From the NCBI GenBank assembly GCA_035652315.1, contig DASREA010000002.1:1-64000 (forward strand): a stretch of DNA of 64,000 nucleotides, given 5' to 3'. Position numbers and translations under genes: made by a program. Below, one piece after another: positions 46,411 through 54,947 of this stretch. This DNA is from CANKHA01 sp035652315 (GTDB lineage: Bacteria; Pseudomonadota; Alphaproteobacteria; Rhizobiales; Xanthobacteraceae). The notes beneath the pieces are model-generated. The model saw only the letters and a program-made list of their open reading frames with translations. It did no database searches and had not been told where the DNA came from. Each line of letters begins with the position of its first letter. Position 1 is the stretch's first letter.

Positions 46411-47487
46411 GTGACATTCGCAACATGGTCTCGAGGCAAGGTGCGCAACCTCTTTGGGTTATTCCAAAATCGCCGCCCCGCACGCGCTAAGCGGCTGGCC
46501 GCCAAACGCTGGCCGGCCGAGGAAGGCCATGGCCAGCCTGTCTATCGAGATTCCGCGCCGCGTAGCTTGCGCAGCAAAGTGGGCAATCTGATCGGGCTGT
46601 TCCAAGGCCGCCGGCCGGCGGGCGCGAACCGAATTGCCGCCAAGCGCCGCGCGGCCGGGGAGAACTATGCCGAGCCGCCAGCGTATCAGGAGCAGACGCC
46701 CAGCGCGCCGCAGCCTCGTGCCGCCACCCGCTCCGATGTCGGCAACCGTGCCGCCGCGACGTTACAGGGTTACCTCGCGGCCCACGGCGTGGAAAAGAGT
46801 TTCGCCGGACGCAAGGTGGTCAAGGGCGCGAGCCTCTATGTGAGGCGCGGCGAGGCGGTCGGGCTTCTCGGTCCCAATGGCGCCGGCAAGACCACGGTCT
46901 TCTATATGATCACCGGCCTTATTCGCGCCGACCGCGGCCGCATCGAGCTCGACGGGCATGATGTCACCGGCTTGCCGATGTACCAGCGGGCACGTCTCGG
47001 CATCGGCTATCTGCCGCAAGAGGCGTCGATCTTCCGCGGTCTCAATGTCGAGGAAAATATCCGCGCGGTTCTGGAGGTCGTCGAGCCTAACCGCCGCCGC
47101 CGCGAAGCCGACCTCGATGCGCTGCTCGAGGAGTTCAATATCGCCCGGCTACGGAAGACGCCTTCGATTGCGCTTTCCGGCGGCGAGCGGCGGCGCGTGG
47201 AGATCGCCCGCGCCTTGGCCTCGCGGCCGAGCTACATGCTGCTCGACGAACCCTTCGCCGGCATCGATCCGATCGCCGTCGGCGATATCCAGACGCTGGT
47301 GCGTCACCTGACCAACCGCGGCATCGGCGTTCTCATCACCGATCATAACGTCCGCGAGACGCTCGGGCTGACCGACCGCTCCTACATCATTTATTCGGGG
47401 CAGGTGCTCATGGAGGGCCGCGCCGACGATATCGTCAACAATCCGGACGTGCGGCGGCTCTATTTGGGCGAGGATTTCCAGCTTTAA
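46411..47487 (+). CDS. lptB: LPS export ATP-binding protein LptB with duplicated N-terminal extension
   Basis: ABC ATPase that powers LPS extraction with LptFG. The ATPase core starts near residue 117: AAHGVEKSFAGRKVVKGASL, Walker A LLGPNGAGKTTVF, signature LSGGERRRVEIA, Walker B YMLLDEPFAGIDP and the H-loop ITDHNV. Residues 1-115 are an unusual extension holding two related units (KVRNLFGLFQNRRPARAKRL and KVGNLIGLFQGRRPAGANRI), about 49 residues apart. The start is a GTG at 46411; a shorter start is possible but would not remove the whole extension. It follows lptA by 74 bases. Confidence 0.93.
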   Translation: MTFATWSRGKVRNLFGLFQNRRPARAKRLAAKRWPAEEGHGQPVYRDSAPRSLRSKVGNLIGLFQGRRPAGANRIAAKRRAAGENYAEPPAYQEQTPSAPQPRAATRSDVGNRAAATLQGYLAAHGVEKSFAGRKVVKGASLYVRRGEAVGLLGPNGAGKTTVFYMITGLIRADRGRIELDGHDVTGLPMYQRARLGIGYLPQEASIFRGLNVEENIRAVLEVVEPNRRRREADLDALLEEFNIARLRKTPSIALSGGERRRVEIARALASRPSYMLLDEPFAGIDPIAVGDIQTLVRHLTNRGIGVLITDHNVRETLGLTDRSYIIYSGQVLMEGRADDIVNNPDVRRLYLGEDFQL

Positions 47488-47571
47488 GCAAAAGCCGCAA
47501 AAAGCGGTTCCTTTGCCGTGCTGAACTGGTATAGAACGACAAGCAAGAATCGGACCAGTTCGGGCAGCCGG

Positions 47572-49092
47572 ATGGCGCTTACCCAGAAACTTCTCCTCCG
47601 CCAGAGCCAGGCGCTGGTCATGACGCCGCAGCTGATGCAGGCGATCAAGCTGCTGCAACTGTCCAATCTCGACCTCGCCGCCTACGTGGAGAATGAACTC
47701 GAGCGCAATCCGCTGCTCGAGCGCACGGTGGAAAGCGAGGCGGACGAAGCCCCGGCCGTCGAAGCGGCGCGCGACGGCGACGCCCAGGCCGGGGATTGGC
47801 TCGGCGAAGACCTGGAAACGAGCCGCACCGCCATGGAAGAACGGCTCGGCTCCGACCTCGAAAATGTCTTCCCCGAGGACTCCGTAGGGGTACCGGTTGC
47901 CGCGCGAAGCGACGCCGATGCGCCCCGTGCCCCTTCGGATTGGGGCACGACAGCAAGTAACGGTGTCAGCGACTATAATCTGGAAGCCTTCGTCTCCGCT
48001 GAAACGACGCTTTCCGATCATCTTGCCGCGCAGCTCACCCTTGCCATCAGCGATCCGGCCCGGCGCATGATCGGCCAATATCTGATCGATATGGTCGACG
48101 AAGCGGGTTATCTCAGCGGCGATCTGCAAACGGTTGCCGCCAAGCTCGGCGCGCCGCTCGCCGAGGTGGAGGCGGTACTTGCCGTTCTCCAGGGATTCGA
48201 TCCGCCGGGCGTCTGCGCGCGCGATCTTACCGAATGTCTGTCCATTCAACTCAAGGATCGGGACCGCTTCGATCCCGCAATGCAGGGGCTGGTACGGAAT
48301 CTGCCGTTACTGGCGAACCGGCAATTCGCCGCGCTGAAGAAGATCTGCGGCGTCGGCGACGAGGACCTTGCCGACATGGTCGGCGAAATCCGCAAGCTCA
48401 ATCCGAAGCCGGGTTTGGCCTTCGGCACGACGCCGGTGCAGCCCATCGTGCCCGATGTTTTTGTCCGGCTCGGTCCCGACGGTGGCTGGATCGTCGAACT
48501 GAATTCGGAGACGCTGCCGAAGGTGCTGGTCAACCAGAACTACTATGCCAAGGTCTCGAAGACCGCGCGCGGCGAGGGCGAGAAGAATTATCTAGCCGAG
48601 TGCTTGCAGAACGCCACCTGGCTGGTGCGCGCCCTCGATCAGCGCGCCCGCACGATCCTGAAAGTCTCCACCGAAATCGTGCGGCAGCAGGACGCGTTTT
48701 TCGCCCACGGCGTTCAGCATCTTCGCCCGCTCAATCTGAAGGCGGTAGCCGACGCCATCTCCATGCACGAATCGACGGTTTCGCGTGTGACCGCCAACAA
48801 ATACATGGCGACCAGCCGCGGCATCTTCGAATTGAAATATTTCTTCACGTCGTCGATTGCGGCCGCCAACGGCGGCGAAGCGCATTCGGCGGAGGCGGTC
48901 CGCCACCGGATCAAGCAGATGATCGACGCGGAGAATACGCAGACCGTCCTTTCCGACGACACCATCGTGGAAAGGCTGCGCGAGGCCGGGATCGACATCG
49001 CCCGCAGGACCGTGGCCAAATACCGCGAAGCGATGCGGATACCGTCATCGGTGCAGCGCCGGCGCATCAAGCAGACGGCTCGGGAAAGCTGA
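47572..49092 (+). CDS. rpoN: RNA polymerase sigma-54 factor RpoN
   Basis: Sigma factor for enhancer-dependent promoters (nitrogen, motility and other regulons). The 506-residue protein has region I (LTQKLLLRQSQALVMTPQLM and the following LQLSNLDL), an acidic region II, the core-binding and DNA-binding region III (ESTVSRVTANKYMATSRGIF) and the RpoN box ARRTVAKYRE near the C-terminus. ATG at 47572 (MALTQKL) is the conventional start; a GTG at 47518 is possible. It follows lptB by 84 bases. Confidence 0.96.
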   Translation: MALTQKLLLRQSQALVMTPQLMQAIKLLQLSNLDLAAYVENELERNPLLERTVESEADEAPAVEAARDGDAQAGDWLGEDLETSRTAMEERLGSDLENVFPEDSVGVPVAARSDADAPRAPSDWGTTASNGVSDYNLEAFVSAETTLSDHLAAQLTLAISDPARRMIGQYLIDMVDEAGYLSGDLQTVAAKLGAPLAEVEAVLAVLQGFDPPGVCARDLTECLSIQLKDRDRFDPAMQGLVRNLPLLANRQFAALKKICGVGDEDLADMVGEIRKLNPKPGLAFGTTPVQPIVPDVFVRLGPDGGWIVELNSETLPKVLVNQNYYAKVSKTARGEGEKNYLAECLQNATWLVRALDQRARTILKVSTEIVRQQDAFFAHGVQHLRPLNLKAVADAISMHESTVSRVTANKYMATSRGIFELKYFFTSSIAAANGGEAHSAEAVRHRIKQMIDAENTQTVLSDDTIVERLREAGIDIARRTVAKYREAMRIPSSVQRRRIKQTARES

Positions 49093-49236
49093 TCGAGCGC
49101 GCCGGCCACAGCGGAAATTCTTGCGGACCCTTCCGCCGTTTCCGCCATTGACGGCCTGGGAGAGGGCCCTTAAGGTCCGCCCCCTTCGCAAACCCCGGAC
49201 ATCGCAAAAACTGTCCTCCAGGAGCGGAACAAGCTC

Positions 49237-49698
49237 ATGTCGCTGACCGATTTGATTACGCCGAATGCGGTTATCGCGGCGCTGAAGGCCACGAACAAGA
49301 AAGAAGCCATTCAGGAATTGTCCGGCAAGGCCGCGGAGCTGACTGGACAAAGCGCGCGCGCGGTCGCTGAAATTCTGCTGCAGCGGGAGAAGCTCGGTTC
49401 TACGGGCGTCGGCAATGGCGTTGCCATACCGCACGGCAAATTGCCGAAGTTGACGCGTCTGTTCGGCGTTTTTGCGCGGTTGCAGCAGCCAATCGATTTC
49501 GAGGCGCTCGACAATCAGCCTGTCGATCTCATTTTCCTGCTGCTGGCGCCGGAAACGGCGGGTGCCGATCATCTCAAGGCGCTGGCGCGCGTGGCGCGGC
49601 ATTTGCGCGATCAGGAGGTGGCGCAAAGGCTGCGGGACTCGAAAGACGAAGCGGCGATTTATGAGGTGCTGGCGCTGCCTTCCGCCAGTGCGGCCTGA
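49237..49698 (+). CDS. ptsN: PTS IIA-like nitrogen regulatory protein PtsN (EIIA-Ntr)
   Basis: A 153-residue phosphotransfer regulator linking carbon, nitrogen and potassium control through the PTS-Ntr relay (PtsP-NPr-PtsN). The phosphorylation site is H66 in GVAIPHGKLPKL; REKLGSTGVGNG lies upstream. Usual order is rpoN-hpf-ptsN, but here 144 bases with no reading frame separate rpoN from ptsN. AGGAGCGGAACAAGCTC precedes the ATG. Confidence 0.95.
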   Translation: MSLTDLITPNAVIAALKATNKKEAIQELSGKAAELTGQSARAVAEILLQREKLGSTGVGNGVAIPHGKLPKLTRLFGVFARLQQPIDFEALDNQPVDLIFLLLAPETAGADHLKALARVARHLRDQEVAQRLRDSKDEAAIYEVLALPSASAA

Positions 49699-49751
49699 GC
49701 TATCATTTCGTTATTCCTAAGCGCGGCGCGTATTTTCCCTGCGAAAAGTAA

Positions 49752-49780
49752 ATGGCCGGGATTTAACTATGCCCGGCCAT
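49752..49780. repeat. Palindrome between convergent ptsN and DUF1150 genes
   Basis: ATGGCCGGG (49752-49760) and CCCGGCCAT (49772-49780) form a perfect 9-base stem with an 11-base loop. On the reverse strand it is followed by TTTACTTTTC, so it may end the hsp20-DUF1150 message. Related sequence appears at 28247 and 59354. Confidence 0.7.
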
Positions 49781-49803
49781 GATGCTTCGTTGGCGGCGGC
49801 GTA

Positions 49804-50073
49804 TTAGTGCACGCTGACGGTTTCCAATTCCTCGCTCCAGGCGTTCGCCAGTGCCGCTTCACGGCTGTCGGTGAGCATGATCGGGGTGCCATCTGCCGCG
49901 TAGAGCGCGAACAATTGCGTTCCCGGCGCGATCTTCGGCGCCTGCGGAAAGAGCGTCGCCACATCCTCCGGGCGGATCGCCTTGACATAGGCGAGGCGCC
50001 CGCCGCCCAGGAGCGCAAGCGCTTCCTGACTCATCGCGCGATTTGGCATTGTTTCATTCGTTCTGTGATTCAT
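49804..50073 (-). CDS. DUF1150 family small protein
   Basis: An 89-residue protein of the DUF1150 family: LALLGGGRLAYVKAIRPEDV and GTQLFALYAADGTPIMLTDS are the conserved blocks. Function is unknown. It is 50 bases downstream of hsp20 in the same direction, so it is probably part of the same heat-shock message; the pairing with small heat-shock genes is frequent in this bacterial group. GAGAGGATCGAGGG precedes the ATG. Confidence 0.85.
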   Translation of the reverse strand: MNHRTNETMPNRAMSQEALALLGGGRLAYVKAIRPEDVATLFPQAPKIAPGTQLFALYAADGTPIMLTDSREAALANAWSEELETVSVH

Positions 50074-50123
50074 GGCCCTCGATCCTCTCTACATGCTACG
50101 CGGTCGAGTCCGATTACGAGCTC

Positions 50124-50549
50124 TCAGTCATGGCTCTTGATAGACACCGTCTTCACCATCCGCTCGGGTTCCGGCCGAGCAAGATCGATCTCGAGTAATC
50201 CGTTGCGCAAATCCGCACTCAGCACCTCCATGCCGTCCGCGAGCACGAAGGCGCGCTGAAACTGGCGCGCAGCAATGCCGCGGTGGAGATAATGGCGGGA
50301 CTTGTCGTCCTGCTGCTTGCCGCGAATGACGAGCTGGTTTTCCTCGACTGTCACCTCAAGCTGGTCGCGATGGAAACCCGCCACCGCAAGCGTGATGCGC
50401 AGGCGCTCCGGATTCTTGCCATCGCGCGGGATGCGCTCGATGTTGTATGGCGGATAGCCGTCGGTCCCTTTGGTAACGCGGTCGAGCATGCGCTCGATCT
50501 CGTCGAAGCCAAGCAGGAATGGGCTGGAAAGCGACGGAACTCGTGACAT
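50124..50549 (-). CDS. Small heat-shock protein Hsp20
   Basis: A 141-residue alpha-crystallin-domain chaperone: SPFLLGFDEIERMLDRV at the N-terminus, PPYNIERIPRDGKNPERLRI starting the crystallin domain, GIAARQFQRAFVLADGMEV and the ADLRNGLLEIDL block near the end. It holds unfolding proteins during heat stress. I place the start at the ATG at 50549, 8 bases after AGGG; an in-frame GTG at 50579 lies within what appears to be a regulatory hairpin. A sigma32-type promoter lies about 80 bases upstream. Confidence 0.93.
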   Translation of the reverse strand: MSRVPSLSSPFLLGFDEIERMLDRVTKGTDGYPPYNIERIPRDGKNPERLRITLAVAGFHRDQLEVTVEENQLVIRGKQQDDKSRHYLHRGIAARQFQRAFVLADGMEVLSADLRNGLLEIDLARPEPERMVKTVSIKSHD

Positions 50550-50622
50550 CCTCAAAGCCCTCGTAAGCGACTTTGACACCGGGCCCTTTCGGCGCCCTTA
50601 ACGCCGGCGGTGATCCGCCAGC
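50550..50622 (-). promoter_or_regulatory. ROSE-like RNA thermometer in the hsp20 5' leader
   Basis: Reading the reverse strand, the leader ends in a hairpin (50575-50553): CAAAG-UCGCU-UACG-AGGG-CUUUG. The pentamer UCGCU fits the ROSE anti-Shine-Dalgarno motif U(U/C)GCU and pairs with AGGG leaving its G bulged, as in described ROSE elements. Two more small hairpins lie upstream (GGCGG-AUCA-CCGCC first). The ribosome site for ATG 50549 would be masked at low temperature. Confidence 0.75.
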
Positions 50623-50627
50623 CCATC

Positions 50628-50658
50628 ATATATGGATAGTTCCGGCAAAGGCTTCAAG
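50628..50658 (-). promoter_or_regulatory. Candidate sigma32 promoter of hsp20
   Basis: On the reverse strand CTTGAAG begins at 50658, and CCATATAT (50635-50628) follows after 19 bases counted from CTTG. The boxes are close to the RpoH consensus; the spacing is 1-2 bases longer than usual. Transcription would start near 50621, just before the ROSE-like leader. Confidence 0.6.
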
Positions 50659-50716
50659 AACCCGGAAAATGGCGCAAACTGCCACGATTGGGCTTAGGCT
50701 GACCTTGGAAGGAGGG

Positions 50717-50792
<76 letters not shown>

Positions 50793-50800
50793 CTCGGGGA

Positions 50801-50874
50801 ACAGGGGTCGGTAATCAGCAATCGGACCAAGAAAGTCTCGCTCTGATTACTGACTACTGATTACTGACCCCTGT
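50801..50874. repeat. Imperfect 23-base inverted repeat beside tRNA-Ala
   Basis: The arms at 50801-50823 (starting ACAGGGGTCGGTAATCAG) and 50852-50874 (ending TGATTACTGACCCCTGT) match at 20 of 23 positions, separated by 28 bases. The right arm region also contains the direct pair TGATTACTGAC twice. It sits immediately downstream of the stop of the TIGR02300-type gene and could form its terminator. Confidence 0.7.
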
Positions 50875-50877
50875 AGA

Positions 50878-51282
50878 TCAGGTTTCCTCCTCGTCTTCCA
50901 CGTCGCCGATGATGTCGGTAACGTCGGCGTCGCCTTCTTCCTGCTCTTCGATGAAGGCGTCGTCGTCAAGCGCGGGGTCGATCTCGATCTCCTCGCCTTC
51001 GGTGACCTCGGCTTCCGGCGTCTTGCCGCCGCTTGCTTCCGCATCCGCCTCTTCGAGCGAGACGAATTCGGCCTCGGCGGTTTCCGGCGCGGCGACCTCG
51101 GTTTCCTCGGCCTGCTCGCGGGCGGCGGGGGCCGCCGCTTCCGGCCGCAGCCGCGATGTCGGCGGAGAGGCCACGAACACCGTCTCGCATTTCGGGCAAA
51201 GGATCGGCGTCTTGTTCAAGTCATAGAATTTGGCGCCGCAGTTTGCGCAAACGCGTTTCGTGCCGAGATCGGGTTTGGCCAA
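50878..51282 (-). CDS. TIGR02300-type zinc-ribbon protein with acidic tail, TTG start
   Basis: A 134-residue protein. The N-terminus (M)AKPDLGTKRVCANCGAKFYD plus CPKCETVFV forms a CxxC...CxxC zinc ribbon; the remaining 80 residues are highly acidic and probably disordered. This layout is the TIGR02300 family, of unknown function. I place the start at TTG 51282, where the family consensus begins and GAGG lies upstream; an upstream in-frame ATG at 51321 adds 13 residues that do not fit the family. Confidence 0.85.
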   Translation of the reverse strand: MAKPDLGTKRVCANCGAKFYDLNKTPILCPKCETVFVASPPTSRLRPEAAAPAAREQAEETEVAAPETAEAEFVSLEEADAEASGGKTPEAEVTEGEEIEIDPALDDDAFIEEQEEGDADVTDIIGDVEDEEET

Positions 51283-51449
51283 GGTCCGGAGTCCTCGATG
51301 GTCTGGAAATCGGTGCTTCACTTGGCGAGTTGCAAAGCCCCTGTCAATAGCGGCGCCGAGGCCCTTTTCCGGGTTCCTTTCGCACTGCGGTGACAGGATG
51401 ACGGCTCGCTGGAGCGCATGCTAGGACCGGCCCCGCCCCGCATAGGAAT

Positions 51450-52793
51450 GTGCATTTGAACACCGCCGCGCCTTCGCCGCTTACCGCCCGTTCCGGCAAT
51501 CCGCTCACCGGCCGCGTGCGCGTGCCCGGCGACAAGTCGATCTCTCACCGCGCCCTGATTTTAGGCGCGTTGGCGGTGGGCGAGACCCGGATCAGCGGGC
51601 TGCTCGAGGGTGGAGATGTGCTCAACACCGGCAACGCCATGCGCATGCTCGGAGCCCGGGTCGAGCGGCGCGGCGAGGGGGCATGGACGGTGCACGGGGT
51701 CGGGGTCAGCGGTTTCGCCGAACCGGCGACGGTGCTCGATCTCGGCAATTCCGGCACCGGGTGCCGCCTGGTCATGGGCGCCGTTGCCGGCTCCCCCATC
51801 CTGGCCAGCTTCGACGGCGACGCCAGCCTGCGCAAGCGTCCGATGCAGCGGGTGCTCGATCCGCTGCAACGCATGGGCACCCGCGTCATGGCGGCAGCGG
51901 AAGGAGGGCGCCTTCCTATTACGATCCAGGGCGCCCGCGATCCGATCCCCATCGTCTATGAATCGCCCGTGCCGTCCGCGCAGCTCAAATCTGCGGTGCT
52001 CCTGGCAGGCCTCGCCGCCCCGGGAGAGACCACGGTGATCGAGGCGGAAGCGACCCGCGACCACACCGAGCGCATGCTGAAGCATTTCGGCGCCAGGATC
52101 AGGACGGAAGGCCATGGCGCGCATGGCCGCCGCATCACGCTGACCGGCCAGCCCGAGCTTGAGCCGGCGCCGGTCATGGTGCCGGCGGATCCATCGTCAG
52201 CGGCGTTTCCGATCGTCGCGGCTCTGCTCGTCCCCGGATCCGAGGTTATCGTGGAAGGCGTGATGACCAACCCGCTGCGCGCGGGGCTGCTGACCACATT
52301 GCGCGAAATGGGTGCGAGCATCGAAACCTTGGCAACGCGCGACGAGGGCGGCGAAGAGGTCGCCGATCTGCGGCTTCGCGCCGGCGGCCTGCGCGGCATC
52401 GACGTGCCGCCGGAGCGCGCGCCGACGATGATCGACGAATATCCGATCCTCGCGGTCGCCGCCGCTTTTGCCAGCGGCACCACGCGCATGCGCGGCTTGA
52501 AGGAGCTGCGGGTCAAGGAATCCGATCGTCTCGCCGGTGCCGCTGACATGCTGCGGGTCAACGGCGTCGAAGCCGAGATCGAGGGCGACGATCTGATCGT
52601 GCAGGGCAGGGGCGGTCCGGTAGCGGGCGGCGGTATGGTGGCGACCGCAATGGATCACCGCATGGCGATGGCGGCCCTGATTATGGGCTTGGCGAGCGAG
52701 AAGGGCGTCGCTGTCGACGACACGACGTTCATCGCCACCAGCTTCCCTACCTTCATTCCGACGATGCGCAGCCTGGGGGCGGGGTTCGAATGA
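51450..52793 (+). CDS. aroA: 3-phosphoshikimate 1-carboxyvinyltransferase (EPSP synthase)
   Basis: Sixth step of the shikimate pathway, joining PEP to shikimate 3-phosphate. The 447-residue protein has RVRVPGDKSISHRALILGAL (catalytic lysine and PEP site), LGNSGTGCRLVMGAVAG, VKESDRLAGAADMLRVNG and DHRMAMAALIMGLASEKG. The active-site text LGNSGTG and the later GTTRMRGLKELRVKES follow the family; class I versus II cannot be settled by eye. GTG 51450 and TTG 51456 are both possible starts. Its stop overlaps cmk as ATGA. Confidence 0.96.
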   Translation: MHLNTAAPSPLTARSGNPLTGRVRVPGDKSISHRALILGALAVGETRISGLLEGGDVLNTGNAMRMLGARVERRGEGAWTVHGVGVSGFAEPATVLDLGNSGTGCRLVMGAVAGSPILASFDGDASLRKRPMQRVLDPLQRMGTRVMAAAEGGRLPITIQGARDPIPIVYESPVPSAQLKSAVLLAGLAAPGETTVIEAEATRDHTERMLKHFGARIRTEGHGAHGRRITLTGQPELEPAPVMVPADPSSAAFPIVAALLVPGSEVIVEGVMTNPLRAGLLTTLREMGASIETLATRDEGGEEVADLRLRAGGLRGIDVPPERAPTMIDEYPILAVAAAFASGTTRMRGLKELRVKESDRLAGAADMLRVNGVEAEIEGDDLIVQGRGGPVAGGGMVATAMDHRMAMAALIMGLASEKGVAVDDTTFIATSFPTFIPTMRSLGAGFE

Positions 52794-53428
52794 TCATCGC
52801 TCTCGACGGACCCGCCGCGTCGGGCAAAGGAACGCTTGGCAAAAGATTGGCGAAGCATTTCGGCTTCCGCCACCTCGACACTGGACTGCTCTACCGCGCC
52901 GTGGCCAAGTCGCTGATCGATGCGGGTCACCGCCCCGATGACCGCGCTCGTGCCGTCGACGCCGCCCGGGCGCTCGATCCCTCGCGTTTCGATGAAATCG
53001 CGCTGAAAAGCCCGGCGGTGGGAGACGCGGCTTCCATCGTCTCCGCCTTTCCGGAAGTGCGCGCGGTCCTGGTTACGCTTCAGCGGAATTTCGCCGCCGC
53101 GCCGCCGGGCGCGGTCATCGATGGCCGCGACATCGGCACGGTCATCTGTCCGAATGCCGAGGTGAAGATTTTCGTTACCGCCACACCGGAAGTGCGCGCG
53201 CGCCGCCGGGCGCTCGAATTCCAGCAACAAGGCCGTGCCGTGGACGAGGCCGACGTGCTCGCCGATATTCTGCGCCGCGACGAGCGTGACCGCAGCCGCG
53301 CGGTGGCCCCCATGAAACCGGCCGTCGACGCGCACATCTTGGACACCAGCGCCCTCGACATCGAAGCGGCTTTCAAGGCCGCGCTCGAGGTGGTCGAGCG
53401 GCACATCGGCCGACGAAATTCGCGCTAA
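52790..53428 (+). CDS. cmk: Cytidylate kinase
   Basis: Phosphorylates CMP and dCMP. The 212-residue protein has the P-loop ALDGPAASGKGTLGKRLAKH, the CMP-binding LDTGLLYRAVA, VIDGRDIGTVICPNAEVKIF and the lid segment RRDERDRSRAVAPMKPA. It overlaps aroA by 4 bases. In most alphaproteobacteria rpsA follows directly; here two reverse-strand genes lie between. Its TAA overlaps the stop of the GT39-like gene. Confidence 0.96.
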   Translation: MIIALDGPAASGKGTLGKRLAKHFGFRHLDTGLLYRAVAKSLIDAGHRPDDRARAVDAARALDPSRFDEIALKSPAVGDAASIVSAFPEVRAVLVTLQRNFAAAPPGAVIDGRDIGTVICPNAEVKIFVTATPEVRARRRALEFQQQGRAVDEADVLADILRRDERDRSRAVAPMKPAVDAHILDTSALDIEAAFKAALEVVERHIGRRNSR

Positions 53429-54942
53429 TCGCCGGCTTTGCCGCAGACCGCAAGCGGCCCGATCGGGCGCAGGCGTTTTTCCAGCCGGAAGGCGACATAG
53501 TGGCGCTGCGATGTCGGTCCGGAGCGCACGCCGATTTTCCCCGCCCGCATGACGCTTCCGAAAAACGCCGCAAGGCGCTCCCGATGCGGGCAGTCGGTGA
53601 TGAGCAAGATCGGCTCTTTGGCGTTGTCGCTCAGCGCCTGCGTCAGATCGAACTGATTGCGCGCCGATTCGCCGTGTTGCCAGGAAAAAACCGCCAGCGG
53701 CTTGTCGCGCAGATAATAGGAGAGCGCCGCCATTTCGGCGCGGCCTTCGGTGGCGACCGTTGCGGCTCCTTGCGCTTGCGCGATCTGCGCGGCTTCTTGC
53801 CCGAGAGCGCGCCAGCCAAGCGTGCGCTGATAGATGTCGGCCTTGCTGCCCAAAGCGGCGATGCTGATGCGGTCGGCATAGGCGTCGCCGATGAGCATTG
53901 CGGCTTGCAGGACCAAGCCCAATCCCAGCGACAGCGCCAGCCACCGCGATCGGCCGGTTCTGATCCACCAGGCAGCCACGGCGACCGTTGCCGAGATCAA
54001 CGCCGGCGCGGCCCAATTCGGATTGGCGCCGCGGAAGAACGAAAGCGCGACCACAAGCGCGAGCGGCGGAATGGCAAAGGCCAGCATCAACCGGTCTTCG
54101 CGGCCAAGCGCCCGCGCGCGGAACAGCAACGCGAGAAAGGCGGTAAAGACAAAGGGCCCGGCGACCGCGAATTGCGACACGACAAAGGCGACGGATTCAA
54201 GCGGTTGGAAGCGTAATCCGCCGCCATTGATGTTTTCGCCGGTGTGCCTGAAGGTCACAAGCCCGTTGCTCAGATTCCAGACGATGTTCGGAGAAATCAT
54301 GACGGCGGCGACGGCAAGCGCGGCCCAGGTCTGCGGACGCCGGAACAATGCGCGCGCCTCGGCGTCGAACGCCGCGGCAACCGCCGCGCCCAGCAAAAAA
54401 TAAATCATCGCGTATTTTGCCAGCAGGCCGAAGCCGAGCGACAGCGCAAGAACGCCGGCCCAGCGCCAATCCGGTGCGCGCAACAGCTTGACGCAAGCCA
54501 GAAGCGCCAGCGTCCAGAAAAACAGTAGCGGCACGTCGGTCGATATGACGCGCGCGGAGAACACCACGCCGGGGAGAAAGGCGAATAGCAGAGCAGCCGA
54601 GAGCGCGGTCTTCCGGCCGTAGAGACTGTCGGCCAGCGCGTAGATCGTCAGGCTCGTCGCCAGGTAGAACAACGGCGAAGCGGCGCGCACGCAGGCTTCG
54701 CCGCTGCCGCAGATCGGTTGCAAGGCGGCGATCACCCAAGCCAGCAGCGGCGGCTTGGAAAAATAGCCGAAGGCCAAATCGCGCGACCACGCCCAATATT
54801 GCGCTTCGTCGTAATAAAGATCGACCGAGGAAACATGGAGGCCGAAGAGCCGTATCGCCGTAAGCGCGACGAGCGCGCTCAACAGCAGCGGAACGGACGG
54901 CGCAGATTTCGAGCGGAGCACGAGGGAATTGGCGTCGGCCAT
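53425..54942 (-). CDS. GT39/ArnT-like polyprenyl-phosphate glycosyltransferase
   Basis: A 505-residue integral membrane glycosyltransferase of the GT39/PMT superfamily. The first loop carries the acidic pair in DLYYDEAQYW (D45-E46), followed by FGYFSKPPLLAWVIAA, the ArnT/PMT signature that binds the lipid-linked sugar donor. About ten hydrophobic segments and a soluble C-terminal part follow. Family members add 4-amino-arabinose or galacturonic acid to lipid A. It is 5 bases downstream of the PAP2 phosphatase gene. Specific substrate unknown. Confidence 0.87.
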   Translation of the reverse strand: MADANSLVLRSKSAPSVPLLLSALVALTAIRLFGLHVSSVDLYYDEAQYWAWSRDLAFGYFSKPPLLAWVIAALQPICGSGEACVRAASPLFYLATSLTIYALADSLYGRKTALSAALLFAFLPGVVFSARVISTDVPLLFFWTLALLACVKLLRAPDWRWAGVLALSLGFGLLAKYAMIYFLLGAAVAAAFDAEARALFRRPQTWAALAVAAVMISPNIVWNLSNGLVTFRHTGENINGGGLRFQPLESVAFVVSQFAVAGPFVFTAFLALLFRARALGREDRLMLAFAIPPLALVVALSFFRGANPNWAAPALISATVAVAAWWIRTGRSRWLALSLGLGLVLQAAMLIGDAYADRISIAALGSKADIYQRTLGWRALGQEAAQIAQAQGAATVATEGRAEMAALSYYLRDKPLAVFSWQHGESARNQFDLTQALSDNAKEPILLITDCPHRERLAAFFGSVMRAGKIGVRSGPTSQRHYVAFRLEKRLRPIGPLAVCGKAGD

Positions 54943-54947
54943 GGGTA

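Noticed and set aside
50550..50579. GTG 50579 as the hsp20 start
   Set aside because: It would put the thermometer hairpin inside the coding region and lacks a ribosome site; ATG 50549 has AGGG at 8 bases.
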